A stretch of DNA of 24,849 nucleotides from Moraxellaceae bacterium UBA2477 (GCA_002342025.1 DDPD01000073.1:1-24849), one strand, 5' to 3'; shown: positions 7,687 to 16,074, numbered from the stretch's first letter. A program made the numbers and translations. The notes: a model not told the origin generated them from the sequence alone.

Positions 7687-8834
7687 TAAAGCCAAGCCTG
7701 TGCGTAGGCTACGGCCAGCAGCAGCGTAATGGGCGCCAACCAACGCAAGGCAATTCGCAACACGTTGTAGAGCAACTCAGAAGGCAAATTCACCGCCTTA
7801 CGCAGATGGCTCATCTTCATGACCCAGCCCGTGTAGAGTGACAACACCAACAGATTTAACGCCACGGCATAGGCCAAATACTGACTGAGTACGGCCAGCG
7901 TATCGCCACGACCAAACAGCCAAATGGACTCCGCCAACAAGGTCACAGGGATAATCACCAGCACGGGTGCAGCCAGTGCCGGCAACTGACGGGCATTGGC
8001 TTCAGCAAATGCAGGCGCAAGACTGGCACTCAACGCTAATTGCGTGACAGTGACGCCGAGCAGGGCTGCCACGGCACACCAGTTACCGTGATGAAGCGCC
8101 AGAAAACCCAAGACCAAGACCAGCCCAAACCCCCAGCGTGCGGCAATGGAGTTCATTTCGCCGTACTGCGCGCGCAACGCAGCAGCGGCACCCATACCAG
8201 CCGCTCCCATCAGTGCACCTGCGAGGAGACTGGCACGCGCGCCTTCTGTCTGCGTCAAACCCATCAACATGGGCAAGTCCGTGGTGAGCGGCAAGGTTTG
8301 GTGTTGCAGCATTTGCGCCAGCAACAAAGCGATCAGTCCGGCAAAAACCACCAGCCAGAGCACCATGGGCACGGTACGGAAACTGCGGCCCAAGGCGATG
8401 AGAACAGACACTAAGGTCATCACCGGCCACAGTGCGCCACCCGCTGGCACCGCAGAAGAGGCCAGACCCAAGGTCGCCGTCACGGGCTGCCAAAGCGTCT
8501 GAATGGCCTGTGTGGCTAATAAGCCACTGGCCACCGCCAATAACGCACTCAGGGCCACGCTGAGTGCGAGGTTGTTATAGGCCAAGGCGCGCCAGTAGCG
8601 CGGCGCATCTGACTCGCGTGTGAGTTTCTGCATGCCGGCAATGGAGGCTTGCTTGGCACGCACCGCCAGTGCCTGCTCGGCGAGCGGCAAGGGCAGACCC
8701 GCCAGCAAGAAGCCTACTAAGACTAAGAGCCACGAAGCGCCTTGCAGTGGCACAAACACAATACTTAACGCCAGCATCAGCGCTACTAATTGTCCACTTC
8801 GCTGCCAAGCTGGCGATTCATTCGTCGCACGCAT
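7686..8834 (-). CDS. polytopic membrane protein, divergent NSS (SNF) transporter-like
   Basis: This 382-residue protein is very hydrophobic, with about eleven predicted membrane segments: roughly 15-31, 34-56, 86-110, 130-148, 152-176, 202-222, 232-248, 250-275, 285-308, 316-340 and 360-382. Eleven segments is the usual count for prokaryotic neurotransmitter:sodium symporters (NSS). The pattern of TM2 (GFLLAGLPLPLAEQALAVRA) and the C-terminal RWLAPITLLL resemble that family. The TM1 signature GxGNxWRFP, which builds the sodium and substrate sites, is absent; PLQGASW stands in its place. Symport activity is therefore doubtful. The ATG at 8834 has CAGGA nine bases upstream; an earlier TTG at 8903 is less likely. 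The gene is coupled to rnfH and divergent from smpB, in the usual ratA position. Family assignment is an inference by eye. Confidence 0.6.
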   Translation of the reverse strand: MRATNESPAWQRSGQLVALMLALSIVFVPLQGASWLLVLVGFLLAGLPLPLAEQALAVRAKQASIAGMQKLTRESDAPRYWRALAYNNLALSVALSALLAVASGLLATQAIQTLWQPVTATLGLASSAVPAGGALWPVMTLVSVLIALGRSFRTVPMVLWLVVFAGLIALLLAQMLQHQTLPLTTDLPMLMGLTQTEGARASLLAGALMGAAGMGAAAALRAQYGEMNSIAARWGFGLVLVLGFLALHHGNWCAVAALLGVTVTQLALSASLAPAFAEANARQLPALAAPVLVIIPVTLLAESIWLFGRGDTLAVLSQYLAYAVALNLLVLSLYTGWVMKMSHLRKAVNLPSELLYNVLRIALRWLAPITLLLAVAYAQAWL

Positions 8835-8879
8835 TCCGGTTAATCCTGAAAATGAAATGATCGCTATTGTCGGCACTGC

Positions 8880-8903
8880 TTGACGCGTATACAAGCGCGT
8901 CAA
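8880..8903. repeat. inverted repeat in the smpB / membrane-protein divergent region
   Basis: TTGACGCG (8880-8887) and its exact complement CGCGTCAA (8896-8903) flank an eight-base spacer. The dyad overlaps the presumed -35 region of smpB and lies upstream of the divergent gene. The spacing suits an operator for a dimeric regulator, but no regulator is identified. Confidence 0.55.
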
Positions 8904-8915
8904 TGCGCCTATAAT
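8888..8915 (+). promoter_or_regulatory. sigma-70 promoter of smpB
   Basis: A perfect -10 element TATAAT (8910-8915) lies 16 bases after TATACA (8888-8893), which matches four of six bases of TTGACA. The expected transcript start is about 8922-8924, at or within two bases of the smpB ATG at 8924. No purine-rich ribosome-binding site is present between the -10 and the ATG. Confidence 0.6.
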
Positions 8916-8923
8916 CCTGCGCC

Positions 8924-9394
8924 ATGAGTAAGCCTAAAACATCCCCTGCGACCATCGCGCAAAATCGACGTGCCCGTCACGAGTTTTTTATTGAAGAAAA
9001 GTTCGAGGCGGGGCTGTGTCTGCTCGGCTGGGAAGTGAAGTCACTTCGCGCGGGCAAGTGCAACCTCACCGATGCTTACATTCTGCTGAAGAATAACGAA
9101 GCATGGGTCATTGGCATTCACATCACACCGCTGTTGGCGGCATCGACCCATGTGGTTGCCGACCCAACACGGACGCGTAAGCTGCTGCTCAATCGCCGCG
9201 AAATTAACAACCTCATTGGCGATATCCAGCAGAAAGGCCACACCTGCGTGCCGCTGTCGATGTATTGGAGTGGCGGCCGTGCCAAGCTCGAAATCGCCGT
9301 AGTGAAAGGCAAGCAGCTGCATGACAAGCGTGATGCCGAAAAGAATCGAGATTGGGCTCGTGAAAAAGGCCGCATCATGAGAGACAAAGGTTAA
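8924..9394 (+). CDS. smpB: SsrA-binding protein SmpB
   Basis: SmpB binds the tRNA-like domain of tmRNA and brings it to stalled ribosomes in trans-translation. The 156-residue protein carries the family blocks in order: IAQNRRARHEFFIEEKFEAG, GWEVKSLRAGKCNLTDAY, the LLLNRREINNL block, and a basic C-terminal tail (KGKQLHDKRDAEKNRDWAREKGRIM) that enters the mRNA channel. Length is normal. The start fits the family N-terminus. A perfect TATAAT box ends eight bases before the ATG, so the transcript may be leaderless. Its partner ssrA is on the same strand 4.1 kb downstream, separated by an acylase-ALDH operon on the other strand. The 73 bases after the stop hold only a weak seven-pair dyad (9431-9437 with 9452-9458) and no T run. 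Confidence 0.98.
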   Translation: MSKPKTSPATIAQNRRARHEFFIEEKFEAGLCLLGWEVKSLRAGKCNLTDAYILLKNNEAWVIGIHITPLLAASTHVVADPTRTRKLLLNRREINNLIGDIQQKGHTCVPLSMYWSGGRAKLEIAVVKGKQLHDKRDAEKNRDWAREKGRIMRDKG

Positions 9395-9467
9395 GTGACA
9401 CCATACCCACCCCGCTCGCGGTGCTGGACGTGGCGACACTGCTCGATGCAGGTCGCCAGCTCCGGCT

Positions 9468-10859
9468 TTAAACCGTCTTCAAGAAAATCGAAATCAGCTT
9501 GCGAGTGAACGGCGTGTAGGGTGGGAAGAACATTTTCGCCAGCATAATGCGAGTACGGACCACGGCTCGCTCATGTGAGAACGCCTTAAAGCCATGGTGG
9601 CCGTGAGCGCTGCCGATGCCGGAGTTGTTGACGCCACCGAAGGGCAGATTGCTGTGTAGGAACTGAACCACGCAGTGATTAATGCAGGCACCGCCGGACG
9701 TGGTTTCTTGCATCACATGCTTAATATTTTTCTCGTTACGACTCCACATATAAAGTGCCAACGGTTTAGGTTCAGCGTTAATACGTGCAATCACGGAATC
9801 TAAGCTGCTAAACGAAATAATGGGCAACAGTGGGCCGAAAATTTCTTCCTTCATAATCTGCGCATCGTCCGGGATGTCGCCCAGTAAAGTCGGCGCAATA
9901 AAACCATCATTGATATCGGACTGACCGCCGGCAAGCACTTTGGCCCCGCGCGTAACAGCATCATCGAGCAGAGCGCCGATACGACCGGTGTGGCGAGCAT
10001 TGACGACTCGCGCCAACGAATCACTGGCTTGTGGATTCGTACCGTAGATGTCTTCAAGCAGGCGCGCGCAGGCATCAACGAAAGCGCCTCGCACTTTTTC
10101 GTGAATAAACACATGGTCGGGGGCGATGCAGGTCTCGCCATTGTTGGTGAACTTGGCCCAAAGAATGTTTTTCGCCGCCAGCTCGATGTCCGCCGTTTCG
10201 TCCACGATAGTCGGAGACTTACCACCCAGCTCCAGCGTAACGCTGGTCAGGTGCTTAGCTGCCGCGGCCATCACGACCTTACCAATGGCCGGCGAACCGG
10301 TGAAGAAAATGTGATCGAAAGGTAGCTCAAGCAATGCCTGAGCTACCGGTGCATCTCCCTCAATAACGGTAACTTCACTCGGATCAAAAACTTCGCGCAC
10401 AATTTTGCTGATGATGGCCGCGGCATGGGGCGTCATTTCGGACGGCTTGATGATGGCGGTGTTGCCGGCTGCAATAGCGGACACCAGCGGCCCCAAACTC
10501 AAATTCACGGGATAGTTCCACGGCGACACGATCAGGCAGCGGCCCTTAGGCTCGTACTGCATATACCCCTTAGTGCCCATCATCATACGTGATGGCCAAA
10601 CACCCTTGGGCTTCATCCAAGACTTGAGATTGCGCATCGCGTCGTTCGCTTCCGCCACGACGGGCAACACTTCCGTGAGGTCAACCTCAGCTGCCGGCTT
10701 GCCAAAGTCTGCCCAGCCCGCCTGCACAATGTCTTCATGATACTTAAGCACGGTATCGCGTAATTTCAGGATTTTTTGCTTACGCTCTGCTGCTGTTGAT
10801 CGGCGTAGGCGTAAGGCGGTTTCGCGTTGTGCATCAAAGGCTTGCTGGATGACGGTCAT
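9468..10859 (-). CDS. ALDH3-family aldehyde dehydrogenase (fatty or coniferyl aldehyde type)
   Basis: This NAD(P)-dependent enzyme oxidises aldehydes to acids. The 463-residue length fits the short class-3 group (fatty aldehyde, coniferyl aldehyde). Visible motifs are SPWNYPVNLSLGPL, IKPSEMTP and FTGSPAIGKVVM of the cofactor fold. The LELGGKSP box carries the general-base Glu, and the nucleophile Cys lies in NNGETCIAPD. EEIFGPLLPII and LPFGGVNNSGIG follow. The C-terminal tail is hydrophobic and basic (MFFPPYTPFTRKLISIFLKTV) and could contact membrane. The ATG at 10859 follows the acylase stop by 14 bases with GAGAG as ribosome-binding site, so the two genes form an operon. The substrate cannot be read from sequence; a long-chain aldehyde is a guess from the family and neighbour. 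Confidence 0.9.
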   Translation of the reverse strand: MTVIQQAFDAQRETALRLRRSTAAERKQKILKLRDTVLKYHEDIVQAGWADFGKPAAEVDLTEVLPVVAEANDAMRNLKSWMKPKGVWPSRMMMGTKGYMQYEPKGRCLIVSPWNYPVNLSLGPLVSAIAAGNTAIIKPSEMTPHAAAIISKIVREVFDPSEVTVIEGDAPVAQALLELPFDHIFFTGSPAIGKVVMAAAAKHLTSVTLELGGKSPTIVDETADIELAAKNILWAKFTNNGETCIAPDHVFIHEKVRGAFVDACARLLEDIYGTNPQASDSLARVVNARHTGRIGALLDDAVTRGAKVLAGGQSDINDGFIAPTLLGDIPDDAQIMKEEIFGPLLPIISFSSLDSVIARINAEPKPLALYMWSRNEKNIKHVMQETTSGGACINHCVVQFLHSNLPFGGVNNSGIGSAHGHHGFKAFSHERAVVRTRIMLAKMFFPPYTPFTRKLISIFLKTV

Positions 10860-10873
10860 GTCTGGCTCTCAGG

Positions 10874-13402
10874 TTATTGCTGCAAACGCAGTTCGGATAT
10901 TTTTTGCTTATTAATATCAGCGGCGCTGAATGGAAGCTTCTGCCACTGCTTCTGGCTATAGGCTTTAGTAAAGTCGTCATAGTGTGGATTAGCCGGGTCG
11001 GTCGACTGCGAGTAGGTAATAAAACCTTCTGCTTGCGGCTGACCCTTTGCATCCCAAGTGACGGTTTGAATATAGCTGTTACCGTAAAAAATCCCATAAC
11101 CATCTTTGGTCAAGTTATCGCCTTGCGTCGATGCAATGGTAAAGGCGCCCACGCCACTCTCCCCTCCAAACACAGGGATGCGCGTGTTTTTATGAACACC
11201 AGAGTACTGAATTTGTCCCATTGGACGATCGAAGGGAACTCCGCTGGCCTTGACCGCAGCAATACCATCCGCAAAAGCCTGCTGAATTTGCAGACTTTTG
11301 GTGTTTAGGGTGTTCGGCGTATTTACTGGGTCAGTAACCGAGAACGCATTTTGCCAAATATTGGTCAACGGCAACGGCGTGGACGGCAACCCTACCGGCA
11401 GCCCGCCGAGGTTGCCCGCCGCACGACGGAAGAACTCGCGCCAGATATGACCACCCACGGCATTTAAGTTATCCGTGCCATCCCATGTCGCTAATACTGC
11501 GCAGGCCGCAGCTTGATCAGCGGGGGCTAATGGGCCCGCACTGCCAACCACCACCGGTTGCTTGCAAAGCTCATCTAAGACCTGCTTGCGAGCCAGCTCC
11601 ACCGAATAAATTTTACTAGATAAAACAATATCTTGCAGAACAGGGATGGTAAACGTATTGCCAGTGCGACCATCGGTCCCTGCCAATCGACGCTCCGCTT
11701 GCAGAATACACAGGCGCGTACGCAGTGAACGCTCAGTGCCTTCGTCCCCCACAATACGGTTAAAGCCCGTGATTGGCGCCTTCGGATTGGTCAGCCAATA
11801 GCTGTCATTACAGTTATGCACATAATCATCGCGAACCAAGGTAGGCAGGTTTTTACCGCCAAAGATGCCTGGCGCGGGCGCATCGTCATCTGAGCCCCAC
11901 TCACACGCTGCACGCGAGCCGTCGAGCAAGGGCAACCCCGGCGCCACTTGGCCGATCACTGGCACGAGAGGCGACGTACTGCAGGTGGTCACTTGTTCAT
12001 CCGTCACATGCGGCACTACCGTGACATCGCCATAATAAGCGCGGCCACTGGGACCACTGGCGACGGTATTGACCCAAGGCACGCCCAAAATTGATTTATG
12101 CAGACGAATGAACTCATCGAGGCTTTGGGCTGTGTTCCAGCGCCCAAACTGGTTAATCAGGCGATCGTTTTCATAGTTCGCGTCACGTAATGTGTACGCC
12201 AAACCATTGGCCCACGGCAGGATGGGCACACCCGAGGCCGACAGCGTAATCATCGGACCAAAGTGGCTCTTGTACAACGTACGAGTCATGTCCTTGAGAC
12301 TGCCATCAGACTGCTTAACCTGAATTTTCAGGGGCACTGCTGTCATGTCACGCAACGCCCCCTCATAGAGGTATTGCGTGGGCTTCACTGGGTTCAGCTT
12401 GAGCTCGTAAAGCGTAAAGCGATAGGCTGTAGAGACGGTATGGCTCCACGCTACTTTGTCATTAAAACCAATAAGCACCGCGGGCACGCCATAAAGAGAT
12501 GAGCCCATGATGTCGAGCTTGCCCGGTATGGTGTTATGCGAAATATAGAGCCGCTCCGTGCCGCGCCATGGAAAGTGGGGATTACCAAACACCATGGGCT
12601 GGCCGGTGGCACTACCATTTTTTCCAATCGCATACATATTGCTGCCGAAGCGATCTTTTTGCTGAAGCTCGGCAAAAGGCCCAGGCGCTTGCGCCAAGGC
12701 ACGCTTTTTAAGGCTCACAGAAACCACACGCTCGGAGGCTTTTGAGCCACGGGGTGCCGCACTCGCGCTAGGTGGAATGGCCGGCGGCTGGGCGTTGGCA
12801 ATTTCACTAACAAAGACCGAGCTACTCGCCAAAATAGATAAGCGCACAAAGCGACGATACATGTCTGCATCAGTAATGGGTTGCAGCCACTCCCCTTGCG
12901 CACAGGCTGCGTGACGCCCCGGATGCTTGCCCGCTTTGATCTCGGCGATATAGCGATTAAACCCGGCCACATAGCCTGTTACTAACTCGCGGAACTGCGG
13001 CTCGGTTTTGCTGCGCGTACGCTGCCACGCAGCATCATCCAGCATAAATTTCCAGAAAAAGTCGCTGGATACATTATCTGCAACAGAGCCATTGGGCTCG
13101 ATGCGATAACTGCCATTCGTTCCAAAGTATCGGGCACGCTCGCCACGACTGGTCACAAAATCTTCCATCATGACGCAGAGATTATCTTCCGCGAAAGCAT
13201 AAGCCTGGCCATAACCAAGGCTGCCGAAGTCGTTGGCAGTAATGTGCGGAATACCCATTTGCGTACGCACGATACGTGCATCGTAACTGCCCACACGGGG
13301 TGAGGCGGAACCTGAGGAGGAGCTACCCTCTCCAAAGCCACAGGCAGTGAGGGCAAGCACGCTACTTAAGCTAAGGAACGTTAAAAGGCGCATGGAGCGC
13401 AT
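10874..13402 (-). CDS. lipoprotein Ntn-hydrolase acylase (penicillin amidase family, AHL/aculeacin acylase type)
   Basis: These enzymes hydrolyse amide bonds of N-acyl compounds such as acyl-homoserine lactones, aculeacin or penicillins after autocleavage into two chains. The 842-residue precursor has a lipobox ending in C21 (LTAC) and Gly at +2, which predicts an outer-membrane lipoprotein. The alpha chain starts near YDARIVRTQMGIPHITA. The beta-chain nucleophile is predicted as S254 in RFGSNMYAIG, followed by VFGNPHFPWRGTERLY and IPGKLDIMGSSLYGVPAVLIGF, which closely resemble PvdQ-type acylases. A Pro/Ala/Ser-rich linker (about 203-225) precedes the cleavage site. The ATG at 13402 follows AGAGAGA; a second ATG lies three codons in. 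First gene of a two-gene operon with the aldehyde dehydrogenase. Family is firm, substrate unknown. Confidence 0.88.
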   Translation of the reverse strand: MRSMRLLTFLSLSSVLALTACGFGEGSSSSGSASPRVGSYDARIVRTQMGIPHITANDFGSLGYGQAYAFAEDNLCVMMEDFVTSRGERARYFGTNGSYRIEPNGSVADNVSSDFFWKFMLDDAAWQRTRSKTEPQFRELVTGYVAGFNRYIAEIKAGKHPGRHAACAQGEWLQPITDADMYRRFVRLSILASSSVFVSEIANAQPPAIPPSASAAPRGSKASERVVSVSLKKRALAQAPGPFAELQQKDRFGSNMYAIGKNGSATGQPMVFGNPHFPWRGTERLYISHNTIPGKLDIMGSSLYGVPAVLIGFNDKVAWSHTVSTAYRFTLYELKLNPVKPTQYLYEGALRDMTAVPLKIQVKQSDGSLKDMTRTLYKSHFGPMITLSASGVPILPWANGLAYTLRDANYENDRLINQFGRWNTAQSLDEFIRLHKSILGVPWVNTVASGPSGRAYYGDVTVVPHVTDEQVTTCSTSPLVPVIGQVAPGLPLLDGSRAACEWGSDDDAPAPGIFGGKNLPTLVRDDYVHNCNDSYWLTNPKAPITGFNRIVGDEGTERSLRTRLCILQAERRLAGTDGRTGNTFTIPVLQDIVLSSKIYSVELARKQVLDELCKQPVVVGSAGPLAPADQAAACAVLATWDGTDNLNAVGGHIWREFFRRAAGNLGGLPVGLPSTPLPLTNIWQNAFSVTDPVNTPNTLNTKSLQIQQAFADGIAAVKASGVPFDRPMGQIQYSGVHKNTRIPVFGGESGVGAFTIASTQGDNLTKDGYGIFYGNSYIQTVTWDAKGQPQAEGFITYSQSTDPANPHYDDFTKAYSQKQWQKLPFSAADINKQKISELRLQQ

Positions 13403-13531
13403 GGGCTGTCTCTCTTATTTTTTTGACTGCGCGAACCATAAATGACCGGAGAGTCTCGGGCAAGCGCATATCCCGTCGTTACGAAGATGTAGTGACAACT
13501 GTCTTCGCTCAGCGCACACTACGCCTGCTCT

Positions 13532-13886
13532 GGGGATGACATGGCTTCGACGCTGGTTATGAAGCCCGCAGGTGCATGCGGAGAGTGGAATGTCTCTCCT
13601 AAATCAACGCTCCAAAAAAATAGTCGCAAACGACGAAAACTACGCACTAGCCGCCTAATCCCGGCTTATGACCAAACTTGCATGCCGGTATGCGGGGGCG
13701 GTCAGCGCAAAAAATACCGGATCGCTTCGTAACCCGCCTCGTGTTACGTCGCTAAAACCCTAGAGGATCGCCTTCCATGCCCTGTCTCTCGGGCCGTGTC
13801 GGGTTAAATCAATAGAGAAGACTAAGCATGTAGATCCGAGGGTAGAGTGCTGGCGGACGCGGGTTCGATCCCCGCCATCTCCACCA
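13532..13886 (+). ncRNA. ssrA: transfer-messenger RNA (tmRNA)
   Basis: tmRNA rescues stalled ribosomes and tags the nascent chain for proteolysis. The 5' end GGGGATGACATGGCTTCGAC pairs with the 3' end CATCTCC to form the tRNA-like acceptor stem, and CCA is encoded at 13884-13886. The T arm reads GGACGCGGGTTCGATCCCCG. The segment AATAGTCGCAAACGACGAAA precedes and enters the tag frame exactly as in E. coli. The 3' tRNA-like half also has the conserved GACTAAGCATGTAG. Predicted length is 355 bases, normal for gammaproteobacteria. A strong intrinsic terminator follows. No tRNA gene is adjacent. A weak promoter may lie at GTGACA (13492-13497) with CACACT (13515-13520). Confidence 0.97.
13626..13658 (+). 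other. tmRNA tag reading frame (ANDENYALAA, stop TAA)
   Basis: The resume codon is GCA at 13626, and the frame encodes ANDENYALAA before TAA at 13656-13658. With the alanine brought by the tmRNA itself the tag is AANDENYALAA, identical to E. coli. It ends in LAA, the residues recognised by ClpXP and ClpAP. Confidence 0.95.
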
Positions 13887-13898
13887 ACTGCAAGACCT

Positions 13899-13932
13899 AA
13901 AACCCGCCCTGCGAACGCTCGGCGGGTTTTTT
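13899..13932 (+). terminator. Rho-independent terminator of ssrA
   Basis: AAAACCCGCC (13899-13908) and its exact complement GGCGGGTTTT (13921-13930) form a ten-pair stem with a 12-base loop and a run of six T at 13927-13932. It starts 13 bases after the tmRNA CCA end. Confidence 0.92.
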
Positions 13933-14032
13933 CTTGGCCTAAAGCACACAAGCGGTTAGTCTCAGCGCGCAACCATAAAAAGAAAGGACGAGCCGCCGCA
14001 TCGGCAGCTACCGTCTACAAAAGAGAACCATC

Positions 14033-16030
14033 ATGAAGCACACACTACCGCTATTCCGGGGCTGCCTAGCCCTGCTCTTAACATTCACGCTCACTTCCTG
14101 CAATAAAGTCCCTGAAGCAGTTGGTGCAGATGCCCAAGGCCATACGCCAGCGACAGATGCCACTCGCGAAGCCAATGCTGGCGTGCTGAAGGAACTCGAT
14201 TTCGATGACCGACAGGACTTTGCTGATGCCGAGCGCGGCCTTATTGCCCGCGACCCCATGCTACGTGTGTTGCGGACCACCGAGGATGGCACCAGCACCG
14301 TGTGGGATATGCCCAGCTATGACTTCATTAAAGGGCCGGTTCCCGACTCGGTAAACCCTAGCCTGTGGCGGCAAGCTCAACTCAATAACATCCATGGCCT
14401 GTTCAAGGTACGCGACGGCGTTTATCAGCTGCGCGGCTATGACATTTCCAACATGACCATCATTGAAGGGCGCACAGGATGGATCATTGTGGACCCACTC
14501 ACGGCCAAAGAAACAGCCGCCCGCGCCATCGCTTTCGCTCGCCAACACTTAGGGACTAAACCTATCGTGGCAGTGATTTTCACCCACAGTCATGTCGACC
14601 ATTTTGGTGGCGTACTGGGCATTGTCACGGCAGAGCAAGCTCGGCAGCAAAAACTACGCGTGATCGCGCCATCCGGCTTCATGGAAGAGGCCACCAGTGA
14701 AAACGTGCTGGCTGGCGTCACCATGCTGCGCCGTTCCATGTACATGTATGGCAAGAATTTGGCGCACTCGCCGCGCGGTCATGTCGACACCGGACTGGGC
14801 AAAGGCACGGGCTACGGCACGATAGGCATCTTGGCACCCACCGAACTGATTACTCATACAGGTCAGGAGCTTACGGTTGATGGCCTGCGACTGGTTTTCC
14901 AGAATACTCCCGCCTCCGAAGCTCCCGCAGAAATGACATTTTATGCCCCGGAGATGAAAGCCTTCTTTGGTGCCGAGCTCGCCTCCCGCACGCTTCATAA
15001 TCTGTACACACTTCGTGGCGCCAAGGTGCGTGATGCACTGAAGTGGAGCGGCTACTTAGACGAAGCCATGACCTTGTTTGGCGATGCCGAGGTGTATATT
15101 GGTGGTCATCAATGGCCTGTTTGGGGCAAGGAGCGCGTGCAGTCCTTACTGGAAACCCAGCGCGATACGTTTAAATTCATTCATGACCAGACCCTGCATC
15201 TAGCCTTGCAGGGCTATACCCCGCGCGAAATCGCTGAGCAGGTAAAACTACCGGCCAGCCTAAATCGCGTGTTCTCCAGCCGAGGCTATTACGGTACCGT
15301 GGCGCACAACACCAAGGCCGTCTATCAGTTCTATTTTGGCTGGTACGATGCCAATCCCGCCAACCTAAACCCTCTGCCGCCAGAAAGCGCGGCCAAGAAA
15401 TACGTGGAATTTATGGGCGGCGCCGATGAGGTGCTGAAAAAAGCACAACAAAGTGTGGATGCCGGTGAGTACCGCTGGGCTGCAGAGGTACTCAATCACC
15501 TCGTTTTTGCCGAGCCGAGCAATGCCGCGGCCAAAGCATTGTTAGCAATGACGTATGATCAACTCGGCTATCAATCCGAGTCTGCTATTTGGCGCGACGC
15601 CTACCTAACAGGGGCTTATGAATTACGTCACGGCAAGCCGGAGAAGGTACTGGACATGAGCAGCACGCAAGAGCTGCTGCGCAATACGCCGATCCCACGC
15701 TTTTTCGAAGCCATGGCAGCCCGTTTGAAAGCGGACAAAGCCGAGGGCAAGGTGCTGAAGGTGAACTTTGTCTTTACCGACAGTGGCGAGAGCTATGCGC
15801 TACAGGTCAAAAATTCTGTGCTGCATCACCGCTCGGGCACTGATGCCAATGCCACGGCTACGCTGAAGCTGACGCGCGACATTTACTTAAAAATGATCAT
15901 GGGCAAAGCCGGCCTCAACGACACGTTGCTTTCAGACGATCTTGAGATTGAAGGCAGCCGAGTGGATCTGGTACGCTTTTTCGCACTGTTTCATCAGCCC
16001 AATGGCAGCTTCAATATCGTCACGCCCTAA
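14033..16030 (+). CDS. alkyl sulfatase, metallo-beta-lactamase fold (SdsA/BDS1 family), lipoprotein
   Basis: These class III sulfatases hydrolyse alkyl sulfate esters such as SDS to alcohol and sulfate. The 665-residue protein has a signal peptide with lipobox ending in C23 (LTSC). The zinc motif THSHVDHFGG covers H185, H187, D189 and H190. It continues with the family segments PAEMTFYAPEMKAFFGAEL, which carries the bridging Glu residues, RTLHNLYTLRGAKVRDALKW, and YIGGHQWPVWG with a further His. The dimerisation helices include YYGTVAHNTKAVYQFYFGWYD. A C-terminal SCP2-like lipid-binding domain begins near residue 545 (KVLKVNFVFTD). Length is typical. AGAGA precedes the ATG. The gene stands alone between the ssrA terminator and a convergent small gene. 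The metal motif is intact, so activity is expected. Confidence 0.9.
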   Translation: MKHTLPLFRGCLALLLTFTLTSCNKVPEAVGADAQGHTPATDATREANAGVLKELDFDDRQDFADAERGLIARDPMLRVLRTTEDGTSTVWDMPSYDFIKGPVPDSVNPSLWRQAQLNNIHGLFKVRDGVYQLRGYDISNMTIIEGRTGWIIVDPLTAKETAARAIAFARQHLGTKPIVAVIFTHSHVDHFGGVLGIVTAEQARQQKLRVIAPSGFMEEATSENVLAGVTMLRRSMYMYGKNLAHSPRGHVDTGLGKGTGYGTIGILAPTELITHTGQELTVDGLRLVFQNTPASEAPAEMTFYAPEMKAFFGAELASRTLHNLYTLRGAKVRDALKWSGYLDEAMTLFGDAEVYIGGHQWPVWGKERVQSLLETQRDTFKFIHDQTLHLALQGYTPREIAEQVKLPASLNRVFSSRGYYGTVAHNTKAVYQFYFGWYDANPANLNPLPPESAAKKYVEFMGGADEVLKKAQQSVDAGEYRWAAEVLNHLVFAEPSNAAAKALLAMTYDQLGYQSESAIWRDAYLTGAYELRHGKPEKVLDMSSTQELLRNTPIPRFFEAMAARLKADKAEGKVLKVNFVFTDSGESYALQVKNSVLHHRSGTDANATATLKLTRDIYLKMIMGKAGLNDTLLSDDLEIEGSRVDLVRFFALFHQPNGSFNIVTP

Positions 16031-16035
16031 CGTTC

Positions 16036-16074
16036 AAAAAAGCCGGCTCAAATCCCTCTGGTCTGAGTCGGCTT
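16036..16074 (-). terminator. intrinsic terminator of the cupredoxin-like gene
   Basis: An 11-pair stem with one G-T wobble forms between 16040-16050 and 16064-16074 around a 13-base loop. On the minus strand it is followed by six T (16036-16041). It overlaps the TAA stop of the leftward gene and lies six bases after the alkyl sulfatase stop. On the plus strand the T run is missing. Confidence 0.75.

Noticed and set aside
9395..9467. Terminator after smpB
   Set aside because: Only a seven-pair dyad (9431-9437 with 9452-9458) with a 14-base loop and no T run; not enough for a terminator call.
13860..13886. Separate tRNA gene at the tmRNA 3' end
   Set aside because: The T-arm and CCA belong to the tRNA-like domain of tmRNA; the acceptor stem pairs with the tmRNA 5' end 340 bases upstream.
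13870..14032. Phage or island attachment site at the ssrA 3' end
   Set aside because: No second copy of the tmRNA 3' end and no integrase gene were seen in the window.
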